64,000 nucleotides of DNA from Promerops cafer. Its lineage: Eukaryota; Chordata; Aves; Passeriformes; Nectariniidae. The DNA lies in contig VZSE01005940.1 in NCBI GenBank assembly GCA_013398275.1, positions 1,276,687 through 1,340,686 of the forward strand, written 5' to 3'. How positions within the stretch are numbered: position 1 is the stretch's first letter; each line of letters starts with the position of its first letter. Below the pieces are notes generated by a model. It did no database searches, had not been told where the DNA came from, and was given only the letters and a program-made list of their open reading frames with translations. Position numbers and translations under genes: made by a program. Positions 12,601 to 27,600 of the stretch are shown in pieces.

Positions 12601-15600
12601 TCTGGAATTATTACAAGATATGTGGAATTATACCCAGATCTAGTCTATACTTTCCTAATTTCCATCATGAGGGACACCTGGAAAATAAGTCAACTCTATT
12701 TACATAGAATACACATTTCTACATCCCTTTGTATGGCAATGTACCCAACAGAGCATTATTTAAGTCCCTAAATGAAGTAACATTCCAAGTTGCTATTTAA
12801 ATGGAATATTATAAATACAAATTTATCACCAAAACAGCTTTCATTCTTTCGGAAATATATGCAAGAATGAGTATCTTTTTGTTTCTTTATGCAAGCAGTT
12901 CTGACTGCTCTTGTAGATGATGATTGTAATTGAAGTGTCAACCTAATTAACAACTAAACTTTGAATAATGCTAATGAGAACTGAACATGGCATCAGAGAA
13001 AAGACCAGCTCTACAGGTGATAAACCTTCACAGTAGTGACATTTTCCAGTGTAAAGTCACAGTTACTGTGATCTGATCAAAGAGAGAGACCCCCATTGGG
13101 TCCAATTAGAACTATAGTTTGGAAAAAAAAATTATTGAGTTATGATGTTCATAATCTATGCAGAAAGGCCTTTACAGTATAGGTCTTTTCCCCATAGCTG
13201 TGATCTTTTCAATTTATATCCAAGCTCCACAGATCTAGATAAAAGTTTAGAGCCTGATTCGTTTAGCCCATGGAAAGCACACACCAAGGCTCATTTATGT
13301 TCTTGCCTTACAACTCAAAAGGAAAAAAAAAATACAAGTCCGAGTACAAAAACCGGTTAAGAAGTTCAAGGTTGAAAAAATAAATGCATGTCTTGGTTTT
13401 GTGGTTTGGTTTCTTTTCTTTTGTTCTGTACTGTGTGATTATTTTACAGTTGTAAAAAATAAGATTTCATTGTGGGGAAAATAAATGCACACAGGGAAGA
13501 TCTACCCATAGACAGTAGCAGTTTGACTAAAATAAAAGCAATAACATGAAGTCAACAAGAACTGTCAACGTTAAAATTTTGTCTCTGTCAAGACAGGCAA
13601 AGCATCTTCTACATGTAAGGGCGGGAAAAGGTAGAAAAGTCTCTACATTCTTTTAAATCTACATTCTTCTAAATTATACCTTATGATTTTTGGGGAAATT
13701 ATGGCAGATGATAGGATAGGATAAGAGAAGAGAGGGGGTAAAGATAATGCAGAGAAGAGGGATTACATGACCAAACAGGGAACATGAATGAAAAACGTAT
13801 TTTCTAATTTTCTCAGTTCTGGCAGGCCCTAAATACCCTATTGTAAATTTGATTAACAGGATGCTTTAGGCAAAAAATGTCTTAAAAAGAACAACAGAAA
13901 ACAACCAATCTCCTGCTCTGCTGCCATAGTGGTGTGTCCTTAGCTCAGCAATATGAAGAACCTCCAATGGGTTGGCAGTTTGGAGGCAGGCGCTCTGGAC
14001 AGATACACATTTTTGTGTGCTGTCCTGGAGGACGTTTGAGCCTCAGAAAGACAATGCCTAGTTCAAAGAAAGCTCCTCCAACTCCTGCTTCTCTCAGGGG
14101 GCAATGCTTAAAGGCAAGAAGAGCTCCATCAGATTGTTCTGCAGCAGACCAGGAGCACGGTGCTCTCAAGAAGAAGCCTGCAGAGATGATGTGAGCCCCA
14201 GCTGTCTGTGAGGCGCAGCCCTGATGTGCCCGCTGTCCCAGGCAGGACCCTGGCTGCAGCACACCTCAAGTGCCCTTAGCAACTGCCCTGGCTTCCTCCA
14301 AGCTGAGGCCAGTGAACATGCAAGCTTACTCAGTGCTTACTCGGGGCCCAGCCCAGCCACACGTGGGAAGGCTGATGGAAATTCTCCCAGTTCCACATCT
14401 GAATCAGAGTGACAGAGTGCTAACGTAGTTATTACAGCCAGGACACAGGCACAGGTAAGAGACAGGGTGCACTGAACTCCTGTCCAGGACCTGGTACACA
14501 GCAGGATTGGGATTGCTTAGATCCATGTACCTCAAACCAAGGAAATGTGAGACCCCTTTGGGTGACATCATTAATAGCACTCAAAATTATTTTAAAATTA
14601 CATGATTCTGACACCAAGCCAAATAAATAACAAGCAGCATTTGTATCAAAATCTTTTCCTCATATATATTTTCATCCATATACCTAACTATTATTAAGTA
14701 TGCCAAACATATTTTCTTTGTATCTCTTTTGCAGAAATAGCCTTTTACAAAGTTTAAAAATAAAGAGCTGCAAGCAACAAACTGCAGGGGTTAGTATAAC
14801 GTTAAAATTTATATCTGAATGACACCAGTGATCTGCTGCAGAAATAGTATTATTAATTTACACTAGAAGCAAACTGTTTTTATCTTCTCCTAGCAACAGC
14901 TTCTCATAGGAAGGTGACTTCACTGGACTGCTAAACACTGCCAGTGAAGAGCAATCAGAACTTCAGGAAGGTTTAAATCAATACAATAGTTTTTCAAAGA
15001 CACAAATGAGACTGATATGTATTTAAGTCTATCTACACATACTGTGTTGGTCATTGAAACAAAAAGTATCATTTATTTAAATAGTTACCATACGTCCTTT
15101 CTAGGAATCCTAAAATCCAAATATCTGATAGACAGAAAACATGACTAATACCTCTTCAATATCCTTGTGAATAGAAGAATCACGTAAGATTAAAAAATAA
15201 GTTAGTAAGATCACACAGCTGTAAATCAAAGCCTTTGTTCCTGCAAAAACTCAAAAGCACACATAAATTTAAACACATATAGAAGAATTATGTCTGTATG
15301 TTTGTTGTCTGAGAAATATAGAAACACTAGAGTTTTGAAAGACTGTTAGACACTGAAGAAAATATATCCAGTTATTTCTCTGGTATTAGCAACACTTGAT
15401 ATGTTTTAAACTGCTTTTTGCTGTTCTCCATCAGATGATACCACAATAAAAGTAAGTAGAACCTCACTCTCAAAAAAAAGATAGTAAGAGAAGATCACAG
15501 AGAAAAGGAACAAAACAATAACCTCAAAGCAAACAAGAGTCTCATATTTAAATCACTATTTCTAGTAAACGGCTTCTATGTATTTGATTATTTGATTATT

Positions 15601-18600
15601 ATCTTTTAATTGAGGATTTAGGCATCTCAGGGAGACCTCCAGCATTTAATCACAATTTCATCATTTAGACAAAAACAACTACTTAAATACAAATGTTTTC
15701 AAAACCAGTTGTACTTCTCTCATATTTTAGCTTCTAAAACTATATCAAGGTTCAACAGAACCTCAACTCTAAGAACTTGTTCACAATAAACAGTTGCTTC
15801 ATAACACTGCAAACACTGCTGACCGCTCAGAGTTTCTAAAATATATTAGTAGTATTTTTGGCTATTTTCTGATGGAAAAAAAATCATAAATTATGCCATT
15901 TATATTTTGCAAAGAATCTTTTTAATTGCACTGTTATACATTGACCTTAATTTCTTTATAATACCATTAATCATCACATTTTAAGAAATAATTTGCACTC
16001 CCAGTAATCACTGCATAAAGTAACCAATTTTCTACATGAATTAAAGCCCACTTCTCAAATGCTACTTTTAGAACAGTAATGTTCATATGCCAAATTTATG
16101 GTGTTAAAATCCTCTGACTTTAGGACTCTCCAAACTAAAGCTCTAAACCGCAGTTTAGATTCTGTACTGTATCACAGTGTGTAGGTACCAGGCAGTACAA
16201 ACACTACACATCTTTCAACAGCCCTGTAGCTTTTGCAGCTGACAATATTTAACAACCACAGAAGAAGCTAAAAGCCTATAAAGTCTGTTGTTTTCTAAAG
16301 ATCATATTTATGAAAGTTCTGCTCAGTCTATGATTTCAATTCATTAAGACTTGGTTGCTAAAAGTGATGCTGTCAATTCTGCAAGCTGTTTGGGAAAGTG
16401 TTCACATCTGAGCAAAGGAGAAGCCTTTATGTCAGAGTTAAGTGCAAGCAGGTACTGCAGGGTCAGGCCCAAAATTTATAAATTTCAGTCCATGGTCACA
16501 AATGTTCTTCTAATGCCTTATATTATTAAAGTGGTGATCTCAGTATCATTATATTAGGAAATTTACTCCCAGAGAAGTAGCTCCTTTCTTTTTTTTTTTT
16601 TTTAATTAAAAAATAATAGAAAAATTCACAGTGAAATGATGAAATTTTAAAACAAGCTTTCTTGTCAGAAGAATGAAAAAAGAGGGGCTTTCCCCCTTCC
16701 AAGAAAACAAAGGATTCCTGAAAGTCTTGCCCTGATTTATTCTTCCAATTTTAAATACCTTAGGAGTAGCGGAACTGCTACTGGCATGGTAGTATTTCTA
16801 ACAGTCAATAAATCTAAAATATTATGTGTGAATATTGGAATGAAGCCATTAAGAAGATTACAGCATGCAACGCAGCAGAGGGTCCTCATGAAAAAAGGAC
16901 TGGTAATTCAGGACAACTGTGACCACTGACCTTTGAACAGTCAAGACCACTGGTCAGTCTGACAGAATAATAAAGTTCACATGCATGGAAAGTCATCTAG
17001 CCTGTAACTATAATTTAAATGCTTAAGTGAATGATTTAAAAATGCCTTTAAATCTCAGTTAATTTATTATATAGTTTATTAGACAATGCCATAGAATAAT
17101 GTTTCTTTCAATCTTAAATTTATCCTGAAAAAATTCACGATCAGATATATACATGGGTAAACCATTAAATACCTATGCTGTGAGGACATCATCAGGCTTA
17201 TTGATCAAGAAAATAATTACTCTGTTCCCTCTGGACACAAGAAACAATTTTAGAAAACTTGGAAAATACTGCATTTCTTTTGTTAGGCTGTTAACCAACC
17301 TGGAATCAATTTTTGAAAGGGACAGTAAGACTACAACTTCTTCTATATTTTCAGTTCTTCATTTTATTTTAATGCGTTTCAGAGGTACTCATTATATTTT
17401 TTCATCAGAAGTTTTACTACTTTTCTATGTATGCTTGTGAGGTTTTTCTATATAAGTTAAAATGCTTCACACATGTATCTTTGACATGCCCTTGAATGTT
17501 TTAAGCCTGATTTACCATTTTGACTCTATACTCCTGTGTCCTATACTTCTCCCCAAGATGTCAGCAGCTGCACTGCCCCTCATGAATGCAGAGGGAGGAC
17601 AAGCATTTTGTCACCTTATGAACCAAACCAAAAGCCCCGTGCCTTTTGTCTGTGCCTTTTGTTTCCAGGTTTTCCAACTACAATTGCATATGCATTCCAC
17701 CAAAATGCTTAATTAAAGTGCCTTACAGATTGAAGTGAAGTAAGAGATGGGATTATTCAAATTAGAAGCTTCAGTATAAAATCCTCAAATTCTGCAAGTA
17801 TATTTTGCATAGAACACTATTCTTTTTTGTTCTATATTACATATGGAAAAAATATTTAAAGTCTAGTCTGTAGTCTGTACACATGGATAACCTACATTAA
17901 GATTTGCAGTAATAACATGCATATATTCTGGGAGAAAATACACTTCTAGAAGTAGGAGGATCTGTATCCCTATTTCCTTCATGCTAGCCTGCTTATTTAG
18001 AGAGAGTTTTGATATGCACCTGTAAAACACATGACAAGTGCCTCTTACTGCACAGAGACCCATTTTGGCTGTTCAAAGGACCTCCAGCTGTAACTCCAGT
18101 ACCTCATGGAATATGATGCCTAATTCTCAATTCCACATCCAGCTATTATCTGGCATACACAACATTTTAACATCAACCCTATTCACTCAGTGGAAGTCCA
18201 GTTAAAGCTACTGACACAGCAGGAAATGGCTCTTTTTTTACTTGTTATACTCTCAAATGATAGAGTACAGTCAAAGTTACTGCATATATGTTTGTGCATG
18301 TACCCGTGCATTTGTAATCACAAAACATCACAAAATATACCAATGCAGTAATAAATACACTAATGTAAACCACAGAACATCACAATAATTGTTATAGTCT
18401 TTTACATTTCTGAACTGTAGTTGATACTGAGTCCAAAGACTAACCAGATTATCTATAAAAATTTTTAGACTCATTTTTACATCATTAAAATCAAAGGGCA
18501 GTGTCACAAACATTATCATCAAGAGTTTGACTTCTATTGTACTAAATATATACAAATTACCAACAATAACAAAAGACACAGTATAGCACCATAGGATCTT

Positions 18601-21600
18601 ACTTTGATTATGACTGGGGTATTTTATGATTTACAATTTCAGCAAATGTAACTCTTTGATTTCACGTTTTGATATAAAATTATTTGTCTTGACAACTATT
18701 TGTGATAGCTTGTGCATCTTTAATTGAATAATGAAAACAGTGGTTTCACAATTATATTGTTTTAGAGCTCTATTGGGAAAAACAAGATAAGTGAATTTTG
18801 TGACTATTTAAAATGATATACAGAGTATGTTCTCCTATAGGCAATAAGAAAAAAAAAAAAAAAAAAGCGGGGGGGCACCCTCTGCAAGATCAAAGTCCAG
18901 AAAGAACTGGCACTTAATTTATCATCCTTTACAGACAAAAGACAGCTTTCGTCATTTCAAAAGGATCAGATGTCTTTTATGACAAACTGGGTTTGCAGTT
19001 TAATTTACAAATAGAATTCTAAGTAAGCAGTCTTTGCTCTGCCAAAGCAAATGACAAACAGTATAGGTTTTCATTCACGCAGCCCTCAGCAGGATAGAAG
19101 AGATTAAAATAAAACTGAAATAATTTAGAGAAAACAAATAAATGTTTCACAAAGTTGAAGAAGATCAAAGCCTGAATTTTCTGACCCCAAATGTACAAGC
19201 ATTTCTTATTATATTGACCAGTGCCATCAGATCATTAATTAAAAGGAAAGCGCTGGCAGGTGGCAGGGAAGCAGAAGCCGATAATTGGCCCCCTTCTTCT
19301 TTTTGCCTTCAAAAACTCTCTCGTTCTTTTGCAAGACATGCCACTAGGCAGACAGAAATGCCTACTTTGTAATATAATGATTAAGATGAGATGAAGAGAC
19401 TCTTGCGTTTAAAGCAGCTCTGCCTAATGAATGCAGCTAGCTTTATAATTATGATCCTACTTTTACAATAAGGAATATGATGTTCCATTCAACGTCTCCT
19501 CAGCTGTCATAAAGGTAAAAATCTCAAATATAGGGGTCTGCACTAGGTGCTTTTCACCCCCTTATTCCTTTATAGCAGTTAGCAAAACGAGGCAAAAATA
19601 ACTATGAGTAATTCAAGTACCTATATAAGAAAGAAAGAATGAAATGTCTAAGACTCACCACTTCACCAGGTAGGTTGTTCAGGTCATTAAAAGGGGTTTC
19701 TAGAGTGTTTGTGTCAACATTTAGTAAAACCACATCCTCCAGTGATCTATTTTTTACTCTCTGTTAAGAAGAAAAAAAAAATACTGGAAAAACAATTTAC
19801 TATGGTGTCCTCCTGAAGTACATTTTTGTTATAATGTGCTAAATTACAGATGATGATTTTATACAAAGGACAGTAATGTCAAAAAACAGTTGGAGCTTTA
19901 GATGTAGGATATGTGAATTAGATACTGCATTCAGAGTAGCTTTTAAAAATACTTCCTATTCTTCAAACACTAAGGTTATATTAATAATCTCTGAAAGGAA
20001 TTCCTGAAAACCAAGATTTATACAGGACACAGTTGAATATATTGGATACACATATATTGGAACTATACCTATCTTGTAACATTTCATTCTCTCATATTTG
20101 TGAAAATCAGACAGCATGTTGATTATATAATCAGATGAAAACCAGAAAAAAAGTACAATTATTTGCAGATTTATGTAAGTAAATAGTATAGTAGGCATGT
20201 GATGCCTACTATTACCACAGGAGAATGGATAAAATGGTTTTTCATCAGTGTACTTGGCTAGCAGCTAAGAATTAAACCATTTGTTCCTTTCAAGGAAAAG
20301 GGATAGAACTCTTTTCTATATGGTCCTACAATAACACATAATAATGCAGTGCAGGAAATAATTCCTGAAGGAACTGACTTCTTTTTTCAGGGCAGATCTT
20401 TCAGTTCCATTATTTCCTTATTGAATAAGAAAAAGCATCCTCATCAAGATATCATGACTGATGCACACAGGACATAATGATTTGGGAGCACAGAAGGCTG
20501 TGCCTGGAGTTGAGAAGTGTAGATGATATAGAAGGCCTTTTTTTGGAAAAACAAAAATGCTGGTGGCTCAGAGAAGAACCCACCCCATCACCTTAGCAGA
20601 TGTGAATTGATCCTTAGAAACCACTTTAGCAGAAGTGTAAATCAAATAATGTTCCCAAATCAATTATCTACTCTACATGATAATCAGATGGCATATGTAG
20701 GCTTCACAGCATAATCAAATGGTTATGGAAAAAGGCAAAACTATTTCATACACAGCTATTATGTACCAGTCAGGTAAGTTTTATTGTGTTGCTTTACATT
20801 CAAATCTGTAAAAGCCTCTTGTTTTTTGGCAAAAAATACTAATTTCTAAATTAATAGTTAGAGATGTTATGGGATGGAGGTTAGATTCAAGTTTTCAGAG
20901 GGGCAGGAACACAAATTATCTGGGAAATCACAATAATGCTGAAATCTGAGTGCTGGTGACTCCAAAATAAATTTTACCTGTTCCTGAAAAATAAATTTTT
21001 CCTCATTATTGGGAAAATCTGTTGCTAAAGTACTAAAAGGCAGGAAGACAGCTACCACTGAGCTATTAATAAGACAGAGAAACTAGACAGAAAAACAAAT
21101 CATGACATAGAGCTACGTCTTCGTAAAACACTTCAAAAGTAAGATTTCAAGGAGAGACATTTTTTACTTAGTAAAGCATATGAAGCTTATATTTTGTAAT
21201 TCTGCATGCTAAAATACAGATATCTTTTCTGAAGCATTTCCATTAAATTTTTTTTTATGGCACACACACCTCATGCTTCCCAGTACACTGAAGCATACAG
21301 AAAACTTACCTCTAGCAAGCTTAAGTGGACGCCAATGAGATAAGGCATCGGTGCACTGAAGAAAAAGAGTGGAAAACATCAAGTTTTAAGTACAACACTA
21401 ATGCAGTATTTTAAATCTTGGCACATAAGACCCTAGCAGACAGTCACTGTTTAAGACAATATTAAATGAACACAGTTGCTACAGGAATGTTTACTAGACA
21501 AGGAAAATTTTGTTTTACTCTGCAGTAAAGATGACCACAAAATAAAGGATGCTGCTGCAAACTATGAGGCATGAGCTAGGAGGCACCACAGCTTTTCATC

Positions 21601-24600
21601 CAGACCTAGTTCCAGTAACTGACCACACTGAGCTAACCCAGATGTTCCCCAAGTGGTCTGGTTTTAAAACACCAGTTGGGTATTTTAAACATGGTCCCAG
21701 TTACCATCACCACAATGCAACACAAACATCATTACCACCAGTTTTGGTTCTGAAACCCTCCCTTGGCAAGCCTTTGGAAGCTGTATAATAGCCTATTTAA
21801 CTCAATAAATTTCTCCTTTCCAATTTCCGTAAGACAAGGAACTATATTCTCCAAATAGAACAAATATCCACACAAAGCTCCTGCAGTAAGACCTCCTGCA
21901 GCATGCAAGCAAAAAACTGAATTAGGCTAATTTATCGTAGTTTCCTACAATCTTCTGTTCTCGCAACATCTGACCAAGAATATACTCAGTGTCCAGCACT
22001 GAAGGAAAAAACCTCCAACAATCACCATGAGACTTTTGGGTACTGTGAGATTACTGACAATATTCACTCCAGAGAAGTGAGCAATTGACAGGCTAGTTTA
22101 GGCAACTCAATGGGAAATGAATTACTAATAGACCACAGAGGAAAAAAAAACTAAATAAAAATAACCTCTGAAAAATAATGGAAGGCAAGATGACATACAA
22201 AGGTGCACAACTCACACACAGTAATTTCTCTCTTGGCAATAATTTGATGACGGATCTGAGCCAGTGGCACTGACTGATTGGTGATTGACTCCCAAGGTTG
22301 GGGCAACGTTTCACTGCCTCAGTTCATGTGGTCTCATCCATTTGGTCCCACCTCTGGGACCAGAAAAAGCAATTCTCACCTGCCTACAACTACAGCCCAT
22401 TTTAGAAAAATCTGTACACCCTATGGATTAGCCAATTGCTCTCATTAACAATGTCCCACAGGACAGAATCAATGCAAAAAAAAATCCAAACAAAAGCCAA
22501 CAAACAAAACCAAAAACCCAGCCTGACTGAGGCCCAAACAAGATTTCATGGTGTCTATGATATCAAAATATAGGTTTGCTGAAATTGCAAACTGTCATGG
22601 CTTAAGGTTTCTAGAAAATGGGGCTTCCAAAAAGGAACAGAACCCTCCATTTTTCCACACATCTTTTTCTCAGCCCAATACTGACAAACTTTAGCACTTC
22701 CTGATGACTTCATCCAGGCGAATCCTTATGTCTTTGTGAACTAAACACAAATTACATGGAGTTGTAAACGAGTGTCACTCCAGAGCAGACACTCATATAT
22801 ATTCAGAGAGGATTTAAACAGCTTTAAACCACTCAATAGTTTAGGAATGCTTTGTACTATGTAATGTATTTAACCAAGCCAGTAAGAATGATTATGGCTG
22901 ACATTTAACTGAGAATTCTGCTGCAGAACATGCAGCAAAATAGATCCTCGAGTTCCTCATATCAGGATATCTCAGTGTTACAAATAATGTGAATGGGCAA
23001 AGCTACAGTGAAAACAAGTGCTATGTCATGTATGGATTTTATGCACACTTGTTTTCTCAAACATCGACACTGTGCCAGTAGCTTCACTACGCCTGGGCTG
23101 ACTTAAGGTAGCTGATGATTTGCTCCATTAATAAATCTGTCATTAAAAAGGGAAGCATGTAGCTCTTTTCTCTACAGAACAAAGCAACAGCTCCATCATT
23201 TCAATTTTGAAGTTAACAGAATAAAGGTACAAAGCACATCTTGAAAATGGATGAAATGAAAAGTGCAGGCATGGAAAGTCAATTTAATCGTTTTCAGCAA
23301 AAAGTAATTTTATTACTGCTGGATTCTGAAGTCTTAACAGCAGAGGACTGTAATATGCACATGAAATTGCTTACTACGATACTACTGGGAGCTGCTAAGG
23401 AGTTTTTCTCGTGCATATGCATGTTATCACCAAAAATATCTATCAGTGATATCACTGCCCAAAATAATTACTATGTAATGCAAAACATCCAAGTTAATTG
23501 GAAAATAATCGTCCCATTCTCACAAAAACAGGCGTATGTACATCCTAATTCAGAAGAGACCAAATCTCATAAAGACCTATTGCAATTGTAACTTGAATTT
23601 TCTGATTGCATTATATTCTCAACAGAGCACCAGTATAACAGATGCTTTATCATCCACAGACAAAACTGGCATATATTCTATTATCAGTGATTTAGTTTGC
23701 CACGATATTAGAGAGAAATTTCATGAAACTAGCTTTCTTCTTCACAAAAATTAATTTTATTCAAATATAATTACTGTATCAATGTTCAAACTTAATTTTC
23801 ATAAAAGTTTTCTTGAAAGCCAGCCACCCTCTCCACTGAGTGCAACAGACTCCTTTTACTTACATAAATGTAGAAGAGAAATCAATGTTTTATAACATAA
23901 TATAAAACTTAATTTTTTATTAACTGTGCAGTGGTTTTTTTGCTGCAGCTATAATGGATATTACTTTCTCAGCCTATATTTTGCTATCTTTTAGAAAAAG
24001 AAATTTCTTATGTCTTCTTTTTTGGATGGTCACTCCAATTCTCAACTGGAGCTCCCATAATGGCATTCAAGGCTGAGATAAGCTGCATGGGGGTAAAAAT
24101 CCCCTCCTGGAGTCAATAAACAGACACTCTGTTCACATCCTGGAGCTTGGCACTCACAGCCTGGCCAGTCCTAAGCGTGTTGCAGTCCACACTGATCCTC
24201 TGGTTTGGGCTATTCCAGCATCATCTGTTACAGTAGGTCTAAATCCAGCCTGTAAATCAGGCAGCAGGATAGAAATTAATAGATTTTCAAATTATAAAGG
24301 TAAGTGGAAGAATTGAAATAATTTTAATATAGCCTTGTTTTGCTCAAATATACATTTTTCATTTTTCATCCTTACAAAATGTACCAGCTAGGCACTTTAC
24401 GTAATTTATCAAATTCTACCCCCCACAGAATTGTATCCTTTATCTTTATGATATTATGAAGATTCTTAGTCCAACTAATAGGAGGAAAAAAAAGTGGATT
24501 TCTCTCAAAATGTGCTATATGATAATGTGCAAAAAAAAAACTGTTACAGAATCAGGCCTATCTTTAAATTAATAGATTTAAATGTATTTTATCTTTGTTT

Positions 24601-27600
24601 AAAAAAAGCCTTACTACCACAGAATGAACAAATTATCCAACTGATATTCCCCTACTTCACGTATTTGAATACCATTTCAGAACAACACGAAGAAAATGAG
24701 AGTTCCTGGGAGACATCCCAACAAGTCCAAGTGAAACAGTGACAATGAAATTTCTAGGTATGAAAATGCACGTTGAGCTAAAAGGAAAAATGGCACTTTA
24801 TAAAAAGAACTTTGCTTATCAAAATGACATAAAAAAATAGAAGCATGCAAAGTAACTTTTAAATTCTTTTATTAATTTTAAATTGGCACGATCCTGTTGG
24901 ACTGCAAACTAGGTCAGGCCTACTACAAACTTTGACCATAAGAATTCATCAAGATTTTTTAACTTGATATATTATATACCTATGAGGAGAACATTTATTT
25001 ACTGTTAATACACCAGAACATGAGGACAGATAAGTAATTTATGTGTTTTTATTACACTTTTCCAACCTGTCTCACAAAAGAACCATTCAGATGATCAGAA
25101 AGAGAAATGTAAATGCACAAAAATCTGAGTCAAAAGGTCTGAATTACAGTTACTGTGATAAATTCATCAGTTGTGCATTTCTTTTCATGAACTTTATGTT
25201 TCCTTTTGAACACCTCTAAAACAGGGGAACTTTCTTCTCCACTCTATTGTGCTACTGTGAAAAAGAAAAAGGGATATAAATGAATTTTACAAGTTTAAGA
25301 AGCTCCATGCTTCTTTTTAATGAGTAAAAAAATTTCTCAGGTCATGCCACAGTGACCTAGAATCCCAACTATTATCATCACCACGTGGAGCTGTGTACAG
25401 CATCTAACACTGTTATTTCTGGAAACATTATCTGGGCTTAGAAAGAGAAATAAAAAAAATCTTCTCATATTCAGGATACACTCTACAGGGTACAGCTTGA
25501 ATAAAGGTGTTGATCTGCCTTTTGAGAGCAGTGTTTATGGATGATCTGAAAAATTACAAAGGTTCTGGCCGTAAGCTCAAGTAATACAAAAACTAAAATA
25601 CACCCAAGTTCTACCTCATCTTGGTGCACTTTATCAAAGGCAGGAGGAGAAACAATTAGGACAGAGTTTCTTCAAAAGAAAACTATCATGAAAGATGAAA
25701 GGCTCTAGCTATACTTGTAAGTAAAAGGAGGAGTTGGAGAAGAACATTTGTTTTCTTTTTTAAAACAACAAATAATAGACACATGAATTGTAAGAACTAC
25801 CACAGAAAAAATATATACCGTGGACAAATATTGTGAACTTCAGGAAAAACTATCAAAGATACTTAAGGAGACATAGTGAGAATTTGTTTGAAAACAAAAG
25901 TTCAGTAGACTGGATGGAGTTGAGTAGAACAGCAATGCATTCATAGATTCAAGGGGGAAAAAACCCAAATCAAAACCAACTACATAAAGCCCAGCAAACA
26001 TATAAGCATAATTTATTTCTATGAAGAAAACACAGGCTTAGCTTGGTATGTATCTGGCTGGGTCTCAGTTTTTATATATAATAATAATAATTCCCAATCT
26101 CTAGAACAGCTTGAAATGGTTCATTTTTCCCTAATACACCCAGAGGGTCTAGGTAAAGTGAAAATCTCCAGGGATGGATATTCCTGCTTAAACAGAAAAT
26201 GGAAACTCTCATTTGTTATCTCTGCCACTAGTCTGAATAAAAGCAAGCAGTCTTAGCCTGAAATTTTGAAACACAGGCATGTGGAAACAACATCCCCTTG
26301 AAGGATCAGATGTGAATCAAAAAGTCATTCTTGTTCAACTTAAAAATACGCCAAAACCACAAAGTCTGTCATGTGAACAGAAACACATCAGGAGAAGCAG
26401 AATTCTTATTATAAAAATTTTGGAGTCCCAAAAGGAGTTTTTAAGCTCTTTTGGGAAGGCACTGGCTAGCATCCTGAGCCTGGCTGAGTTAAAATACAAA
26501 TACTAAATCACTGATGAATACTAGCATCTGATTCTGGAAAAAATGATCAGGGTTTTCTTGAATGCTTCTATAAGCATAATGTATTTCAACCTAAAATAAA
26601 AGCCAAATAAAAGAAAACTGTAACAGGTTTGCATTTAAACTATTGAATGAATTCTCTTACCAGTAAAACAGAAACATTTCTTACAAACAGGATTCTAAAT
26701 GCTGCTCTAATAGTAATCAGCACTTTAATTCAATACCAATTCAAACACCACATCAAGGCATGCTGGAATATCCCTATTCAAGTCATCATTTAAGCATTGG
26801 CCTAAGTGCTTTCATAAACTGGATCCTGCATATTCAGTCACACTAATGAGTTAGTGTTTTCATCAGTTACTCAGAATTCTAAGACAGGAAAGAATCTCAG
26901 AAATGAGGATAACAGGTTAGCTGTCTTACCAGCAGTAGTCCAGAAGATGTGGAGGAAGCACTGGGATGTAAATATGTTGCCAATACATTGGATATAACAA
27001 TGCAGCTGACGCATGAACACAAGCAGTTAACTAAAAATAAAAATATACACACAGAATTGGCAACAAAAGAAGCATGAATAAAAAGAAAATACAAAATCTT
27101 AAATTAACTTTAGACATGCAAGAATCTTAACCTCCCCAAACCACCTATTATATAATTTTGTAAATTACTCTGAATTGCCAAAACACATCCACAAAGAACT
27201 CTGATGTATGTATACAAGCACAACACCTGCAAGAAGTCAGACTAGCAAGTTAGCCCTCCCTGCTCAGCTATTCCCTTGGAAGAAGGGAAATAATCATTAA
27301 TTACTTGATGCAGTCATGGTCAAACATGAGTACTGCCACGAACACACAGGACTGAAGTGCACCCCAGTTTCACTCGGCTCCACTGAGTGGGAAAGACTCA
27401 GGGGAGTTTTCTGGTGCCCATTTCTGTTATTTTTAACTGGAATTGATCTGAAGCTGCATGAAGCCACAGAACAACACTAAACTCAGAAGCAGGATTAACT
27501 CCTTTTTGTGTCACTATCTTGATTTCCAAACGATCTTAAAAAAAAATCTGAAGTGAATATTCCCTGTAACAGAAAAGCAACTTATTACAGTTTTCCAATA

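Larger units (their letters stand above)
11791..19658 (-). other. DENND1B: DENND1B intron between exons h and i (7.9 kb)
   Basis: No supported exon is present. Contents are a purine-rich run (12514-12548), a 16-bp tandem duplication (13642-13673), a G+C-richer patch (about 13935-14460), a T-run (about 16588-16603), a 13-bp tandem repeat (17639-17664) and A18 followed by GCGGGGGGG (18849-18875). Motif-dense stretches at 11930-12150 and 19220-19345 look less random than their surroundings and are listed as possible regulatory DNA. Confidence 0.75.

Noticed and set aside
18849..18875. A18 run considered as the poly-A tail of a retrocopy or short interspersed element
   Set aside because: No recognisable gene or element precedes it and no flanking direct repeat was found; it continues into G7, which is unlike a tail.
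23241..23591. 116-codon open frame on the plus strand
   Set aside because: No motif is recognised and codon content is like the surrounding intron. Chance frames of this length are expected in 64 kb.
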